DNA of 64,000 bases from Stenotrophomonas rhizophila (GTDB lineage: Bacteria; Pseudomonadota; Gammaproteobacteria; Xanthomonadales; Xanthomonadaceae), in NCBI RefSeq assembly GCF_007667275.1, contig NZ_VDQT01000002.1, forward strand, positions 620,001-684,000, written 5' to 3'. The position numbers and the translations under genes are program-made. Numbering within the stretch: the first letter of the stretch is position 1; every line of letters begins with the position of its first letter. Of the stretch, positions 1 to 8,634 are shown one piece after another. The notes beneath the pieces were generated by a model. That model saw only the letters and a list, made by a program, of their open reading frames with translations. It ran no database searches and was not told the origin of the DNA.

Positions 1-340
1 GATCATCGATACGCTGGCCGAATGGAATATCGGGGCTGAACGCCGGGACGGGGCACCGGGGGTATACGTGGGCGGGGCCAAGGTGGCCGCGCTGGGCATC
101 CGGGTCCGCCGGGGCTGCACCTTCCACGGCCTGGCCTTCAACGTGGCGATGGACCTGGAACCGTTCCACCGCATCAACCCCTGCGGCTACCAAGGGCTGC
201 AGGTCACCTCGATGGTAGACTTGGGGGGACCGTCCGGCATGGCGGCCGTCACGCCGGTACTGCTGGGCCACCTGGCCCGCCAGTTCGGCCTGGACCCCCA
301 GCCTGCCGCGGACCTGCCCGATCTGACAGACCATGACTGA
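1..340 (+). CDS. lipB: Octanoyltransferase LipB (3' part)
   Basis: LipB moves the octanoyl group from acyl carrier protein to the lipoyl domains of 2-oxoacid dehydrogenases and the glycine cleavage H protein; LipA then inserts sulfur. Only about 112 C-terminal codons are visible because the gene enters from the left edge. The frame read from position 2 carries the LipB signatures: [14 protein letters not shown] with the conserved active-site lysine, TFHGLAFNV, and INPCGYQGL with the acyl-accepting cysteine. An internal ATG at 68 is not the start, since conserved sequence runs upstream of it. The stop overlaps the lipA start in ATGACTGA, which points to translational coupling of the two lipoate genes. 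Confidence 0.95.
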   Translation, partial: IIDTLAEWNIGAERRDGAPGVYVGGAKVAALGIRVRRGCTFHGLAFNVAMDLEPFHRINPCGYQGLQVTSMVDLGGPSGMAAVTPVLLGHLARQFGLDPQPAADLPDLTDHD

Positions 341-1343
341 ATCCACTGCTCGCATCATTCCCCTGCAGGTCGTGCAGGGCGACACGCCGTCCGCCGCGCC
401 GTTGCAGGCGGGGGTCAAACAGCTGGGCGGCGACAAGATCGGCCGCTCGCCGGTGCAGTTCGCCGACGCGCCGGTGCTGCGCAAGCCGTCGTGGATCCGG
501 GTGCGGATCCCGTCGGGCAACGCGGTGCAGACGCTGAAGGCGAAGTTGCGCGAGAACCGCCTGGTCACGGTCTGCGAAGAGGCGAGCTGCCCGAACATCC
601 ATGAGTGCTTCAGCCATGGCACGGCCACGTTCATGATCCTCGGCGAGGTCTGCACGCGCCGCTGCTCGTTCTGCGACGTGGCCCACGGCCGACCGAAGCC
701 GCCGGACGCGGGCGAGCCGGCCAGCCTGGCCCAGACCGTGGCCGACATGGGCCTGAAGTACGTGGTGGTGACCAGCGTGGACCGCGACGACCTGCGCGAC
801 GGCGGTGCTCAGCACTTCGCCGACTGCATCGGGGCGATCCGGGCGAAGTCGCCGAACACCCGCATCGAGGTGCTGACCCCGGACTTCCGTGGCAAGGGCC
901 GCATGGAGCGGGCGCTGGACATCCTGGCGACCAATCCGCCGGACGTGTTCAACCACAACATCGAAACCGTGCCCGACCTGTACCGCAATGTGCGGCCGGG
1001 CGCGGATTACCAGTGGTCGCTGACCCTGCTGAAGAACTTCAAGGCACAGCACCCGTCGATCGCGACCAAGTCGGGCATCATGCTCGGCCTGGGCGAGGAC
1101 ATGGACCAGGTGCGGGCGACCATGCGCGACCTGCGCGCGCACGACGTGGACATGATCACCATCGGCCAGTACCTGCAGCCGACCGCGCACCACCACCCGG
1201 TGCTGCGCTACTGGACGCCCGAGGAATACAAGGAACTGGAGCTCTACGGCTACGAGCTGGGCTTCAGCCACGTGGCCTCCGGCCCGATGGTGCGCTCGTC
1301 GTACCACGCCGACGTGCAGGCAAAGGGCGCTGGCGTCGCCTGA
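333..1343 (+). CDS. lipA: Lipoyl synthase LipA
   Basis: Radical-SAM enzyme that inserts two sulfur atoms into octanoyl-protein to form lipoyl-protein in the cytoplasm. The 336-residue protein has both iron-sulfur cluster motifs. The auxiliary cluster is C81-x4-C86-x5-C92 with the C-terminal RSSY serine (about 321-324). The radical-SAM cluster is C107-x3-C111-x2-C114 (CTRRCSFC). Other family motifs include [11 protein letters not shown] and GLGE. The N-terminus is about 40 residues longer than the catalytic core needs, which is usual in Xanthomonadaceae. The start overlaps the lipB stop by 8 bases, so the pair is probably one operon. A large inverted repeat begins 10 bases after the stop and could act as its transcript end. 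Confidence 0.97.
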   Translation: MTESTARIIPLQVVQGDTPSAAPLQAGVKQLGGDKIGRSPVQFADAPVLRKPSWIRVRIPSGNAVQTLKAKLRENRLVTVCEEASCPNIHECFSHGTATFMILGEVCTRRCSFCDVAHGRPKPPDAGEPASLAQTVADMGLKYVVVTSVDRDDLRDGGAQHFADCIGAIRAKSPNTRIEVLTPDFRGKGRMERALDILATNPPDVFNHNIETVPDLYRNVRPGADYQWSLTLLKNFKAQHPSIATKSGIMLGLGEDMDQVRATMRDLRAHDVDMITIGQYLQPTAHHHPVLRYWTPEEYKELELYGYELGFSHVASGPMVRSSYHADVQAKGAGVA

Positions 1344-1352
1344 AAAGCGGCT

Positions 1353-1482
1353 GCCGGTGGGGCGAGCGCGGGGCCGCCGTGCCCTTGTGGGCGAATTTCC
1401 CCCGGCGTCGGCCTGCGGCCGCCACCTTCCTCCTTTTAATTCGCCCACAAGGGCACGGCGGCCCCGCACTCGCCCCACCGGC
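1353..1482. repeat. Large intergenic inverted repeat, 45-bp arms
   Basis: Positions 1353-1397 and 1438-1482 are inverted copies of each other, 45 bases with one mismatch (a C-A pair in the folded transcript), around a 40-base spacer. The arms start GCCGGTGGGGCGAG and end GGGCGAATT. The spacer itself (CCCCCGGCGTCGGCCTGCGG and on) recurs in inverted orientation at 1556-1604. The element sits directly after lipA. A transcript would fold into a very stable stem that could end or protect the lipBA mRNA. It is not a SMAG hairpin: it lacks GTAG and is far longer. Confidence 0.85.
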
Positions 1483-1555
1483 GTGGCACCGCGACATCTG
1501 CTTTTCCATTGCCAACCGCAAGCCGAGCCCCGTCGCGGCCGGTAGGTCCCTGGCA

Positions 1556-1650
1556 AAGTAAAGGAGGAGGTGTCGGCCGCAGGCCGGCACCGGGGGACAT
1601 TTGCATAGGGGCCTGCCGGCCGCGGCGGGGCCCCCCAACGCTCGCGATTG
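1556..1650. repeat. Degenerate second copy of the lipA-downstream repeat, opposite orientation
   Basis: The reverse complement of 1556-1604 reads GTCCCCCGGTGCCGGCCTGC followed by GGCCGACACCTCCTCCTTTA. It matches the spacer of the 1353-1482 repeat (CCCCCGGCGTCGGCCTGCGG, GCCACCTTCCTCCTTTTAA) with few changes. Flanking GC-rich blocks up to about 1650 resemble the arms only loosely. I read it as an older, decayed copy of the same element. The remaining bases to 1895 hold the upstream region of prc and no open frame I can support. Confidence 0.6.
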
Positions 1651-1895
1651 CCCCGCCCGAAGACCGTCGACCCGCTCCGCCCTGAACGCCTACCGACCGC
1701 GGAACGCTTCAGGCCGTAGCGCGGTCTTACCCGTAAACCCCATCCCCCACGGCAATCCCGCGTCATTCACAATTTGATACAGCGCCGCGTTTAGGCTGGA
1801 AATCCGCGTTCTGTCGCGGCGGATGACAAACCCCGCAACTTTCGGCACTGTCGTGTGGTCTGATCCGCACGCAGTCTCTCCCCTGGCAAGGTGCC

Positions 1896-4085
1896 ATGAG
1901 CAAGTTGATGAAATTCAAAGCCCCCGCATTCCTGATGGCCCTGGCGCTGAGCGCCCCCCTGGCGCTGGCGGCGTATGCCGACTCGCCGGCCTTGCCGTCG
2001 GCGGCCACGGCCGACCAGGTGACCACCTCCAAGCTGGTCTACGGGCTGCTGTCGGACAGTCGCTACGCCTACCGGCCACGCGCGCTGGATGCGGCCACGT
2101 CCAAGGACGTGTTCAAGCGCTACCTGGAGTCGCTGGACGGCAGCAAGCAGTTCTTCACCCAGGCCGACATCACCAGGTTCGCCCCGTTCGAAGCCAACAT
2201 CTCCTCCGCGATCCGTGGCGGCGAGCTCGAGCCGGCGTTCCAGGTGTTCGCGGTCTACAAGCAGCGCGTGGGCGAGCGGGTGGGCTATGCGCGCAAACTG
2301 CTCAAGCAGGATTTCGACTTCAGCAGCGATGAGCGCTTCGAGTACGACCGCAAGGACGTGCCGTGGGCGGCCAGCAGCGCCGAGCTCGATGACCTGTGGC
2401 GCAAGTCGGTCAAGAACGATTGGCTGCGGCTGAAGCTGGCCGGCAAGCAGCCGGCGGACATCCGCAAGACGCTGGACAAGCGCTATGCGCAGCTGGAGAA
2501 GTCGGTCAACGAGCTGAAGGGCGAGGACGTGTTCCAGTTCTTCCTCAACGCCTACACCAGCGCGGTCGATCCGCACACCGATTACTTCACCCCGCGCACC
2601 GCCGAAAACTTCAACCAGGCCATGTCGCTGTCGCTGGAAGGCATCGGCGCGCAGCTGCAGCGCCAGGACGACATGGTGGTGATCCGCGAGGTCATCGCCG
2701 GCGGTCCCGCCGCCGTGAACGGCACGCTGAAGCCGGGCGACCGCATCGTCGGCGTCGGCCAGGGCAAGTCCGGACCGGTCGAGGACGTGATCGGCTGGCG
2801 CATCGATGACGTGGTCGCCAAGATCCGCGGCAAGAAAGACACCCAGGTGCGGCTGGAATTCATTCCGGCCGAGGAAGGCGTGGACGGCAAGCCGCACATG
2901 CTGGTGCTGACCCGTCAGAAGGTGCGCCTGGCCGAGCAGGCCGCCAAGGGCGAAACCCTGACCATCCCCGCGAAGGACGGCGAGCCGGAGCGCCGCGTGG
3001 GCGTTATCAAGCTGCCGACCTTCTACCAGGACTTCGAGGGTCGCCGTCGCAATGCCACCGACTACGCGTCGGCCACCCGCGACGTCGCCAAGCTGCTGGC
3101 CGGTTTCAAGAACGACAAGCTGGACGGCGTGGTGCTCGACCTGCGCAACAACGGCGGCGGTTCGCTGGACGAAGCGATCGAACTCACCGGCCTGTTCATC
3201 GAGCAGGGGCCGGTGGTGCAGGTGCGTGAATCCGGTGGCCGCGTAACGGTCAACAACGACCGCAGCGAAGCGGTGGCCTGGGATGGCCCGCTGGCGGTGC
3301 TGATCAACCGCGGCTCGGCCTCCGCGTCGGAAATCTTTGCCGGCGCGATCCAGGACTATGGCCGCGGCCTGGTCATCGGCGAGACCACGTTCGGCAAGGG
3401 CACCGTGCAGAACATCGTGGACCTGGACCGTTGGCCGAGCGGCGAAGCCCAGCGCTTCGGCCAGGTCAAGCTGACCATCGCCCAGTTCTTCCGCGTCAGC
3501 GGCAGCAGCACCCAGCACAAGGGCGTGGTGCCGGACCTGGCCTTCCCGGCCAGTGTCGACGCCACCGAGTACGGCGAAAGCACCTACGACAATGCCCTGC
3601 CGTGGACCCGCATCGCCGCCGTGCCGCACACCCAGTACGGCAACTTCGGACCGCTGCTGCCCAAGCTGGAAAGCCGTCACGCCTCGCGCATCGCCACCGA
3701 CAAGGAATTCCAGTGGTGGAACGAGGACGTGGAGCAGTTCCGCACCGAAGCGGCCAAGAAGTACATTTCGCTCAATGAGGGCGAGCGGCGTGCCGAGCGC
3801 GAGCGCCAGGACACCCAGCGCAAGGAGCGCCAGGCCACCCGCAAGCAGCTGGGCCTGGACCTGGACCCGCTGGCCGACGACAGCAATGACGATGGCCTGA
3901 CCGGCAACGAGCGCGACATCGTCAAGGATGCGGCGCGCGAGAAGGCCGCCGAAAAGCGCCCTGATCCGTTGCTGCGCGAGTCGGCCGCGATCCTGGCCGA
4001 CGCGGTGAACCTGCTGGCCGAAGACCGCCCGCTGTCGGCGCAGGTCCTGCCGCAGTCGACCGCAGTGGGCCGTTGGGCGGATTGA
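1896..4085 (+). CDS. prc: Carboxy-terminal (tail-specific) processing protease
   Basis: Periplasmic serine protease of family S41A that trims the C-termini of envelope proteins and peptidoglycan hydrolases. The 729-residue protein has a signal peptide (ALALSAPLALAAYA), an N-terminal helical domain, a PDZ domain (about 235-330; LEGIGAQLQ, LKPGDRIVGVG) and the peptidase core. The catalytic dyad is Ser476 in GSASASEIFAG and Lys501 in TTFGKGTVQ, 25 residues apart as in E. coli Prc. The C-terminal domain is charged (ERRAERERQDTQRKERQ), as in Prc of gammaproteobacteria. An AAGGTG Shine-Dalgarno sequence precedes the ATG. It is followed by a SMAG pair and a terminator hairpin. Confidence 0.95.
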   Translation: MSKLMKFKAPAFLMALALSAPLALAAYADSPALPSAATADQVTTSKLVYGLLSDSRYAYRPRALDAATSKDVFKRYLESLDGSKQFFTQADITRFAPFEANISSAIRGGELEPAFQVFAVYKQRVGERVGYARKLLKQDFDFSSDERFEYDRKDVPWAASSAELDDLWRKSVKNDWLRLKLAGKQPADIRKTLDKRYAQLEKSVNELKGEDVFQFFLNAYTSAVDPHTDYFTPRTAENFNQAMSLSLEGIGAQLQRQDDMVVIREVIAGGPAAVNGTLKPGDRIVGVGQGKSGPVEDVIGWRIDDVVAKIRGKKDTQVRLEFIPAEEGVDGKPHMLVLTRQKVRLAEQAAKGETLTIPAKDGEPERRVGVIKLPTFYQDFEGRRRNATDYASATRDVAKLLAGFKNDKLDGVVLDLRNNGGGSLDEAIELTGLFIEQGPVVQVRESGGRVTVNNDRSEAVAWDGPLAVLINRGSASASEIFAGAIQDYGRGLVIGETTFGKGTVQNIVDLDRWPSGEAQRFGQVKLTIAQFFRVSGSSTQHKGVVPDLAFPASVDATEYGESTYDNALPWTRIAAVPHTQYGNFGPLLPKLESRHASRIATDKEFQWWNEDVEQFRTEAAKKYISLNEGERRAERERQDTQRKERQATRKQLGLDLDPLADDSNDDGLTGNERDIVKDAAREKAAEKRPDPLLRESAAILADAVNLLAEDRPLSAQVLPQSTAVGRWAD

Positions 4086-4101
4086 CGTTCCGGCACCCCG
4101 G

Positions 4102-4179
4102 CGCACGACCAACGGTCGTGCGCTACCGGGTTGCGGTGCCCGCGCCGCCGCCGGTAGGTCACGACCGTTGGTCGTGACC
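4102..4179. repeat. SMAG palindrome pair
   Basis: Two GTAG-type palindromes in mirror orientation. The left hairpin CGCACGACC-AAC-GGTCGTGCG (4102-4122) is followed by CTAC. GTAG at 4154-4157 is followed by the hairpin GTCACGACC-GTT-GGTCGTGAC (4158-4178). The order hairpin-CTAC-spacer-GTAG-hairpin recurs at 12002, 14455 and 56726. SMAG repeats are the abundant REP family of Stenotrophomonas. This pair lies between prc and its terminator. Confidence 0.9.
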
Positions 4180-4198
4180 GCGTGAACCCAACAGAAAC

Positions 4199-4228
4199 GA
4201 AAGGCCGGCTGAAGCGCCGGCCTTCTGC
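4199..4228 (+). terminator. Hairpin terminator after prc
   Basis: Stem AAGGCCGGC (4201-4209) pairs with GCCGGCCTT (4216-4224) around a 6-base loop. The downstream sequence has few T residues, so it may be weak or work together with the SMAG pair upstream. Confidence 0.6.
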
Positions 4229-4294
4229 GTTCTAGACCCCACGCATACGCCGCCGCCCCTATGCTTGGCCGATCTTCCTCCTGCAGGAGCGCCC

Positions 4295-5026
4295 ATGCGG
4301 CTGTCCCATGCACTCCCGGCCGGCCTGCTGGCCCTGTCCCTGTCCGCCTGCGGCGGCAAGGCTGCCGACAGCACGCTGCTGCGCGAATCTTTTGATTCGG
4401 GCGACACCTACTCGCGCACCGTGCCCGGCACCCCGGCGCAGGCTTGCGAAGCCTCGCGGCGCACCCTGCTGAGCCAGGGCTATGCGATCGCGCGCGCCGA
4501 CGCCGACGCGGTGGAAGCGAACAAGAATTTCCAGCCCAGCGAGGATTCGCATGAGCAGCTCGTGCTGCGCATCTCCTGCGCGCCGCGCGGCGATGAAGCG
4601 CTGGTGTTCATCAGCGCGGTGCAGGACCGCTATGCCTTGAAGAAGAGCCCGACCTCGGCCAGCGTCGGCGTGGGTGCGCTGGGCTCGGTCTCGCTCCCGT
4701 TCGGCAGCAACGACGATTCGCTGGTGAAGGTCGCCAGCAGTACCGTGCAGGACGCGGATTTCTACCGCCGCTTCTTCGCGCGCCTGCAGCAATACCTGCC
4801 GGCCGCCAAGGCCAGCACGCCGGAACCCGCACCGGTACCGCCGGTGCCCGCACCTCAGGCGCCAGTACCGGAGCCGGCACGCGAGCCTACCGCCGCGCAG
4901 CCGGTTCCGGCGTCACCCACGCTTGATCCCGCCACCTCGGCGCCCACACCGTCCACCTCAGCCCCCGCTACCGCCAGCCCGCTGCCGCCTACGCCCGTCG
5001 GGGATACGCCGGTTCCGACCCACTGA
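4295..5026 (+). CDS. DUF2242-like lipoprotein
   Basis: A 243-residue lipoprotein of unknown function. The signal peptide ends in a lipobox (LSLSAC), so the mature protein should be membrane-anchored. The body (about 25-170) has the pattern I associate with DUF2242: ACEASRRTLLSQGY, a NKNFQP block, an LRISC segment and a C-terminal helix near YRRFFARLQQYL. The last 70 residues are a low-complexity Pro/Ala/Thr tail, probably disordered and possibly wall-spanning. I chose ATG 4295 over the upstream in-frame start because it begins the signal peptide and has CAGGAG 6 bases upstream. The next gene starts 14 bases after the stop, suggesting cotranscription. The family assignment is from memory of the pattern. 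Confidence 0.75.
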   Translation: MRLSHALPAGLLALSLSACGGKAADSTLLRESFDSGDTYSRTVPGTPAQACEASRRTLLSQGYAIARADADAVEANKNFQPSEDSHEQLVLRISCAPRGDEALVFISAVQDRYALKKSPTSASVGVGALGSVSLPFGSNDDSLVKVASSTVQDADFYRRFFARLQQYLPAAKASTPEPAPVPPVPAPQAPVPEPAREPTAAQPVPASPTLDPATSAPTPSTSAPATASPLPPTPVGDTPVPTH

Positions 5027-5040
5027 GCGGCCGCGTCTCC

Positions 5041-6324
5041 GTGCTGCGCGCGCGCACCTGCCTTCGCGCCCGCCCCCGCGCTGTGGCGACGGTCCTGGCA
5101 GCGCTGCTGGCACTGCCGGCGTCCGGCGTGGCCGCAACGCCACCCGGCTGCGTGCAGTCATTGCTGCAGCAGCTCGGCTGGACGCTGGGCGAGGCTGACA
5201 TTGACGCGCCACGTGTGCACGGTGGCCCCGTCTGCGACCGCGACGACCTGCAGCAGGCGCAGGCCGCCGGCGACCTGCGTGCACAGTGGCCGCGCGCCTG
5301 GGCACCGGCACAGCGCGAGCAGTTCCTGCGCGGGCTGCTCGACGATCCAGCAACGGTCTGTGCCTTTGCATTCGAGCTGGGCAAGGCCACGGTGCGCGCG
5401 ACGAACCGGTTGCAGGACAACCCGGGATTCCGCTTCTCCGGGCTGCAGCTGGGCTGGATCGGCTTCGGCACCGGCGGTGCCCACGCGCAGGGCTGGGAAG
5501 GATTCCGCAGCCTGGGACGCGGCTACCAGCCGTCCGGCCGCAACAGCGACGCGCTGCAGGCGTTCTACGCCGGCCGGGTGCGCGGGGAGTGCGGCGTGGG
5601 CCGCCAGGTCGCGCAGCTGGCGACCCAGCGGGAGCTGTTCGGAGATGCGGATTTCGATACCGCTTTCAGCCCGGGCGAGCTGTCGATCGGCACCTTCCTG
5701 ACCCTGCACGGCACAGACAGCATCCTGCTCGGCAGGCACGCCGGCGCGCTGTTCGCCGATGGCAAGGCCGTGCGTACCTCGCGCCTCGGGCGCCAGGCCT
5801 TCGTCGGTGCCCCGGGCTTCATCGAGCACGTGTTCGATCGCCAGTTCCTGGACGACATCAACAACCAGGCCGAAAACTTCGTCATCGTGTCAGTGAGTGC
5901 GGAGGCGGGCGACGCCCTGCGCACGCACGGCGGCTTCGCCCATTACGACCGCATCAACCGGCGCATCTCGGAGCTGGCCAGCCAGATCCCGGGACCGGGG
6001 CCGCGCCGCTTCGAGCGGCTGCTGTTCGAGCGCGACCCGACCCTGCGCGCCGCGCTGCCGGCCCGCCAGCAGCCGTTGCTGGCTGAACTGGATGCGCTGC
6101 TGGACGATCCGTTCTACCAGGGGTTCGTGATTTATGTGCATCCGCGCGGTATACGTCCGGTGGGCTATCACGTCGCACGCCTGCTCGACCGCAATCCGCG
6201 CACGCCGTTTGCGTTCGAGCTGGGCCTGCACAACCTGCATACCACGCTGTACCACCGCTGGGTCGAGACCCGACTGCAGCGGTGTCCGGCAGCGTTGATC
6301 GATTCGCAACCCGAGCAGAGGTGA
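5041..6324 (+). CDS. Secreted protein of unknown function
   Basis: I do not recognise the family. The 427-residue product starts at GTG and has an Arg-rich N-region followed by a hydrophobic stretch (ATVLAALLALPASGVAA), so it is probably exported through Sec. Notable conserved-looking stretches are LQLGWIGFGTGGAHAQGWEG, a cysteine in GECGVGRQVAQL, and a C-terminal HxxRLLDRNPRTPF...LHNLHTTLYHRW segment rich in His. Four cysteines lie in the mature part, so disulfides are possible. It lies 14 bases after the DUF2242 lipoprotein and 3 bases before gnd, so all three may share a transcript. Codon use matches its neighbours, and there is no sign of recent transfer. It could be an enzyme, but I see no catalytic motif I can name. 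Confidence 0.7.
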   Translation: MLRARTCLRARPRAVATVLAALLALPASGVAATPPGCVQSLLQQLGWTLGEADIDAPRVHGGPVCDRDDLQQAQAAGDLRAQWPRAWAPAQREQFLRGLLDDPATVCAFAFELGKATVRATNRLQDNPGFRFSGLQLGWIGFGTGGAHAQGWEGFRSLGRGYQPSGRNSDALQAFYAGRVRGECGVGRQVAQLATQRELFGDADFDTAFSPGELSIGTFLTLHGTDSILLGRHAGALFADGKAVRTSRLGRQAFVGAPGFIEHVFDRQFLDDINNQAENFVIVSVSAEAGDALRTHGGFAHYDRINRRISELASQIPGPGPRRFERLLFERDPTLRAALPARQQPLLAELDALLDDPFYQGFVIYVHPRGIRPVGYHVARLLDRNPRTPFAFELGLHNLHTTLYHRWVETRLQRCPAALIDSQPEQR

Positions 6325-6327
6325 GTC

Positions 6328-7233
6328 ATGGAAATTGCAATGATTGGACTGGGGCGCATGGGCGCCAACATGGCCGAGCGGCTGCATCGCGGCGGCCACC
6401 GCGTGATCGGTGTCGACCCGGGCGACGCGGCGCGCGCCAGCGCTGCCGAGCGCGGCTTCGAAGTCAGCGCGTCGGCCGCCGAGGCACTGGCGCAGCTGTC
6501 GGTGCCGCGCGTGGTGTGGTTGATGGTGCCGGCCGGCGAAGTGGTCGACCAGACCCTGGCCGCGCTGTCGCCGCACCTGTCCGAAGGCGACGTGGTGATC
6601 GACGGCGGCAACTCGTACTACAAGGATTCGATGCGCCGCGCGACCCAGCTGCGGGAAGAGGACGTTACCTACCTGGACTGCGGCACCAGCGGCGGCGTGT
6701 GGGGCCTGCAGGAAGGCTACAGCCTGATGATCGGTGGCGACACCGACGCGGTGCAGCGGGTCGGTGACATCTTCCGCACCCTGGCGCCGGCGCGGGACAG
6801 CGGCTGGGCGCACGTGGGGCCGAGCGGGGCAGGGCACTTCTGCAAGATGGTCCACAACGGCATCGAGTACGGCATGATGCAGGCCTATGCCGAAGGCTTC
6901 GCGCTGATGCAGCGCAAGACCGAGTTCAACCTCGACCTGGGTGAGGTGGCCCGGGCCTGGCAGCACGGCAGCGTGGTGCGTTCCTGGCTGCTCGACCTCA
7001 GTGCCGACGCACTGCAGCGCAATCCGCAGCTGGACGGCATCGCCCCGTTCGTTCCCGATTCCGGTGAAGGTCGCTGGACCGTGGCCGAGGCCATCGACCT
7101 GGATGTCTCCGCACCGGTGATCACCCTGTCGCTGCTGGAGCGCCTGCGTTCGCGCGAAAAGAATTCCTTCAGCGACCGCATGCTGTCGGCGCTGCGCAAC
7201 CAGTTCGGTGGCCACGCCATGATGAAGGAGTAA
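6328..7233 (+). CDS. gnd: 6-phosphogluconate dehydrogenase, decarboxylating
   Basis: Oxidises 6-phosphogluconate to ribulose 5-phosphate and CO2 in the pentose phosphate pathway. At 301 residues it belongs to the short class (YqeC/GndA-like) rather than the 470-residue class; this class is often NAD-dependent. It has the Rossmann motif GLGRMGANMAERL at the N-terminus, the substrate motif DGGNSYYKDS, CGTSGGVWGL, and the catalytic-lysine region GHFCKMVHNGIEYGMM. The start ATG has a GAGGTG Shine-Dalgarno sequence and is only 3 bases past the upstream stop. Confidence 0.93.
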   Translation: MEIAMIGLGRMGANMAERLHRGGHRVIGVDPGDAARASAAERGFEVSASAAEALAQLSVPRVVWLMVPAGEVVDQTLAALSPHLSEGDVVIDGGNSYYKDSMRRATQLREEDVTYLDCGTSGGVWGLQEGYSLMIGGDTDAVQRVGDIFRTLAPARDSGWAHVGPSGAGHFCKMVHNGIEYGMMQAYAEGFALMQRKTEFNLDLGEVARAWQHGSVVRSWLLDLSADALQRNPQLDGIAPFVPDSGEGRWTVAEAIDLDVSAPVITLSLLERLRSREKNSFSDRMLSALRNQFGGHAMMKE

Positions 7234-7244
7234 AGCGGGGCTGC

Positions 7245-7394
7245 GCCGGTAGGGTCGGTTCCCAAACGACTGCACGGAAGGGTGATCGGCACGTGGACGC
7301 ATGACCCTGGCCGGAGCGACGTCTCCGATGAGAGTCATGCCCCACCGCTCTGATCATCGGCATCGGCCGTTGATCGGGATGCAACCCAACCGGC
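7245..7394. repeat. GGTAGGGTCG-ended inverted element, copy 1
   Basis: A 150-bp stretch between convergent gnd and the oxidoreductase gene. Its ends are inverted and related: GCCGGTAGGGTCGGTTCCC at the left, and GCCGGTTGGGTTGCATCCC when the right end is read on the other strand. Inner arms repeat GCATGAC (7299-7305) and GTCATGC (7334-7340). The same ends and inner arms appear at 29955-30063, so this is a dispersed family, distinct from SMAG. There is no reading frame in it that I would call. Confidence 0.65.
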
Positions 7395-7422
7395 AGACCG
7401 TGCCGTTGATTCAGGTTCGCAG

Positions 7423-8466
7423 TTACCGAAGATCCACGCGCCGGCCACTGTCGGCGCTTTCGCGGCCTGCCTCCAGCAGGCGCATCAGCTGCAGCGCCTG
7501 CTCGGCGCTCACCGGTGCCTCCTGCCCGCCCAGCACCGCGTCGCGGAACGCGGTGTAGAACTGCCGGTAGTCACCCCGCACATTGTCCACGCTGCGGCGC
7601 TGCACCTTGCCGTCATCGTCGATCCAGACGTGCTGCCCGTGTACGGGATCCAATCCCCACCCCGGTGCACCCGGCGCGATGCCCTGGCGCAGCTGGTCTT
7701 CCTGCACGTCGCGACCGTCCTTGAGGAAACTGCCGTGGCTGCCATGCACCGCGAAACGCGGCGTCGATGCGGCGACCAGCGAACCGGCATGCACGATCGC
7801 GCGCAGGCCGGGGTAGTGCAGGACCGCATGGAAATAGTCGTCGCTGCGCGCGCCGTCGCGTTGCGCCGCGATGTCGGCGCTGATCGCTTCGGGCCAGCCG
7901 AACAGCTGCAGCATCTGGTCGAGCAGGTGCGGGCCCAGGTCCATCCACAACCCGCTGCCGGGTGCCTCGCTCTCGCGCCAGCGGTCGCGCACCTGCGGGC
8001 GGAAGCGGTCGAAGTGCGAATGGCATTCGGCGATGCGGCCCAGCACACCGGATGCAAGCACGCCGCGCAGGGTCAGGTAGTCGGCATCATGACGTCGGTT
8101 CTGGAACACGCTGACCACGCGCTCGGCGCTGCGTGCGGCCTCCACCACGCTGCGCGCTTCGGTCATGTCCAGTGCGAATGGCTTGTCCACCAGTACATGC
8201 TTGCCGGCCTGCAACGCGGCAAGCGCGAGCGGCGCATGCTGTTGGTTCGGCGTGGCGATCACCACCGCGTCGATGGCCGGGTCGGCCAGCAGCGGTTCCA
8301 CCGCCGCATGCACGTGCACGTCGGTAAACGTGCGTAGCAGCCGGTCGCGTTGCGAACTGACGATGCTGTGCAGGGCCAGCCCGGGCGTGTGTTGCAGCAG
8401 CGGCGCATGGAACACGCTTCCGGCCAGGCCGTAGCCGATCAGTCCCACCTGCAGGGTCGCGGTCAT
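7423..8466 (-). CDS. Gfo/Idh/MocA-family oxidoreductase
   Basis: NAD(P)-dependent sugar or polyol dehydrogenase, 347 residues. The Rossmann motif GLIGYGLAGSVFHAPLL is at the N-terminus. The family's EKP-type catalytic lysine motif appears as HVLVDKPFALDM (about 92-103). The C-terminal domain has SGLWMDLGPHLLDQ with the conserved D-x3-H. Overall it resembles E. coli YdgJ (a scyllo-inositol dehydrogenase homologue), but the substrate cannot be read from sequence. It is convergent with gnd, with a repeat element between them, and stands alone. Confidence 0.88.
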   Translation of the reverse strand: MTATLQVGLIGYGLAGSVFHAPLLQHTPGLALHSIVSSQRDRLLRTFTDVHVHAAVEPLLADPAIDAVVIATPNQQHAPLALAALQAGKHVLVDKPFALDMTEARSVVEAARSAERVVSVFQNRRHDADYLTLRGVLASGVLGRIAECHSHFDRFRPQVRDRWRESEAPGSGLWMDLGPHLLDQMLQLFGWPEAISADIAAQRDGARSDDYFHAVLHYPGLRAIVHAGSLVAASTPRFAVHGSHGSFLKDGRDVQEDQLRQGIAPGAPGWGLDPVHGQHVWIDDDGKVQRRSVDNVRGDYRQFYTAFRDAVLGGQEAPVSAEQALQLMRLLEAGRESADSGRRVDLR

Positions 8467-8634
8467 GGTGTCGTCTTCCGGTGGCGTGGGCTAAGAATAA
8501 TTGCAATTGATGCACTGCGGAAACATGAATATCAGGCGTTGAAACTGACTGGTTCACGGCGATTTGATGTCATGGCGACGCCTCGTGTACGCAGTGGCGC
8601 CGACACTGGGCACACACACTAGGAGACACCGCAC

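Noticed and set aside
1791..4313. 840-codon open frame opposite prc
   Set aside because: Shadow of prc, with the same composition artefact and no motif.
5041..6324. Unknown secreted protein as a transglutaminase or papain-like protease
   Set aside because: One Cys motif and distant His residues are not enough; spacing does not fit a family I can name.
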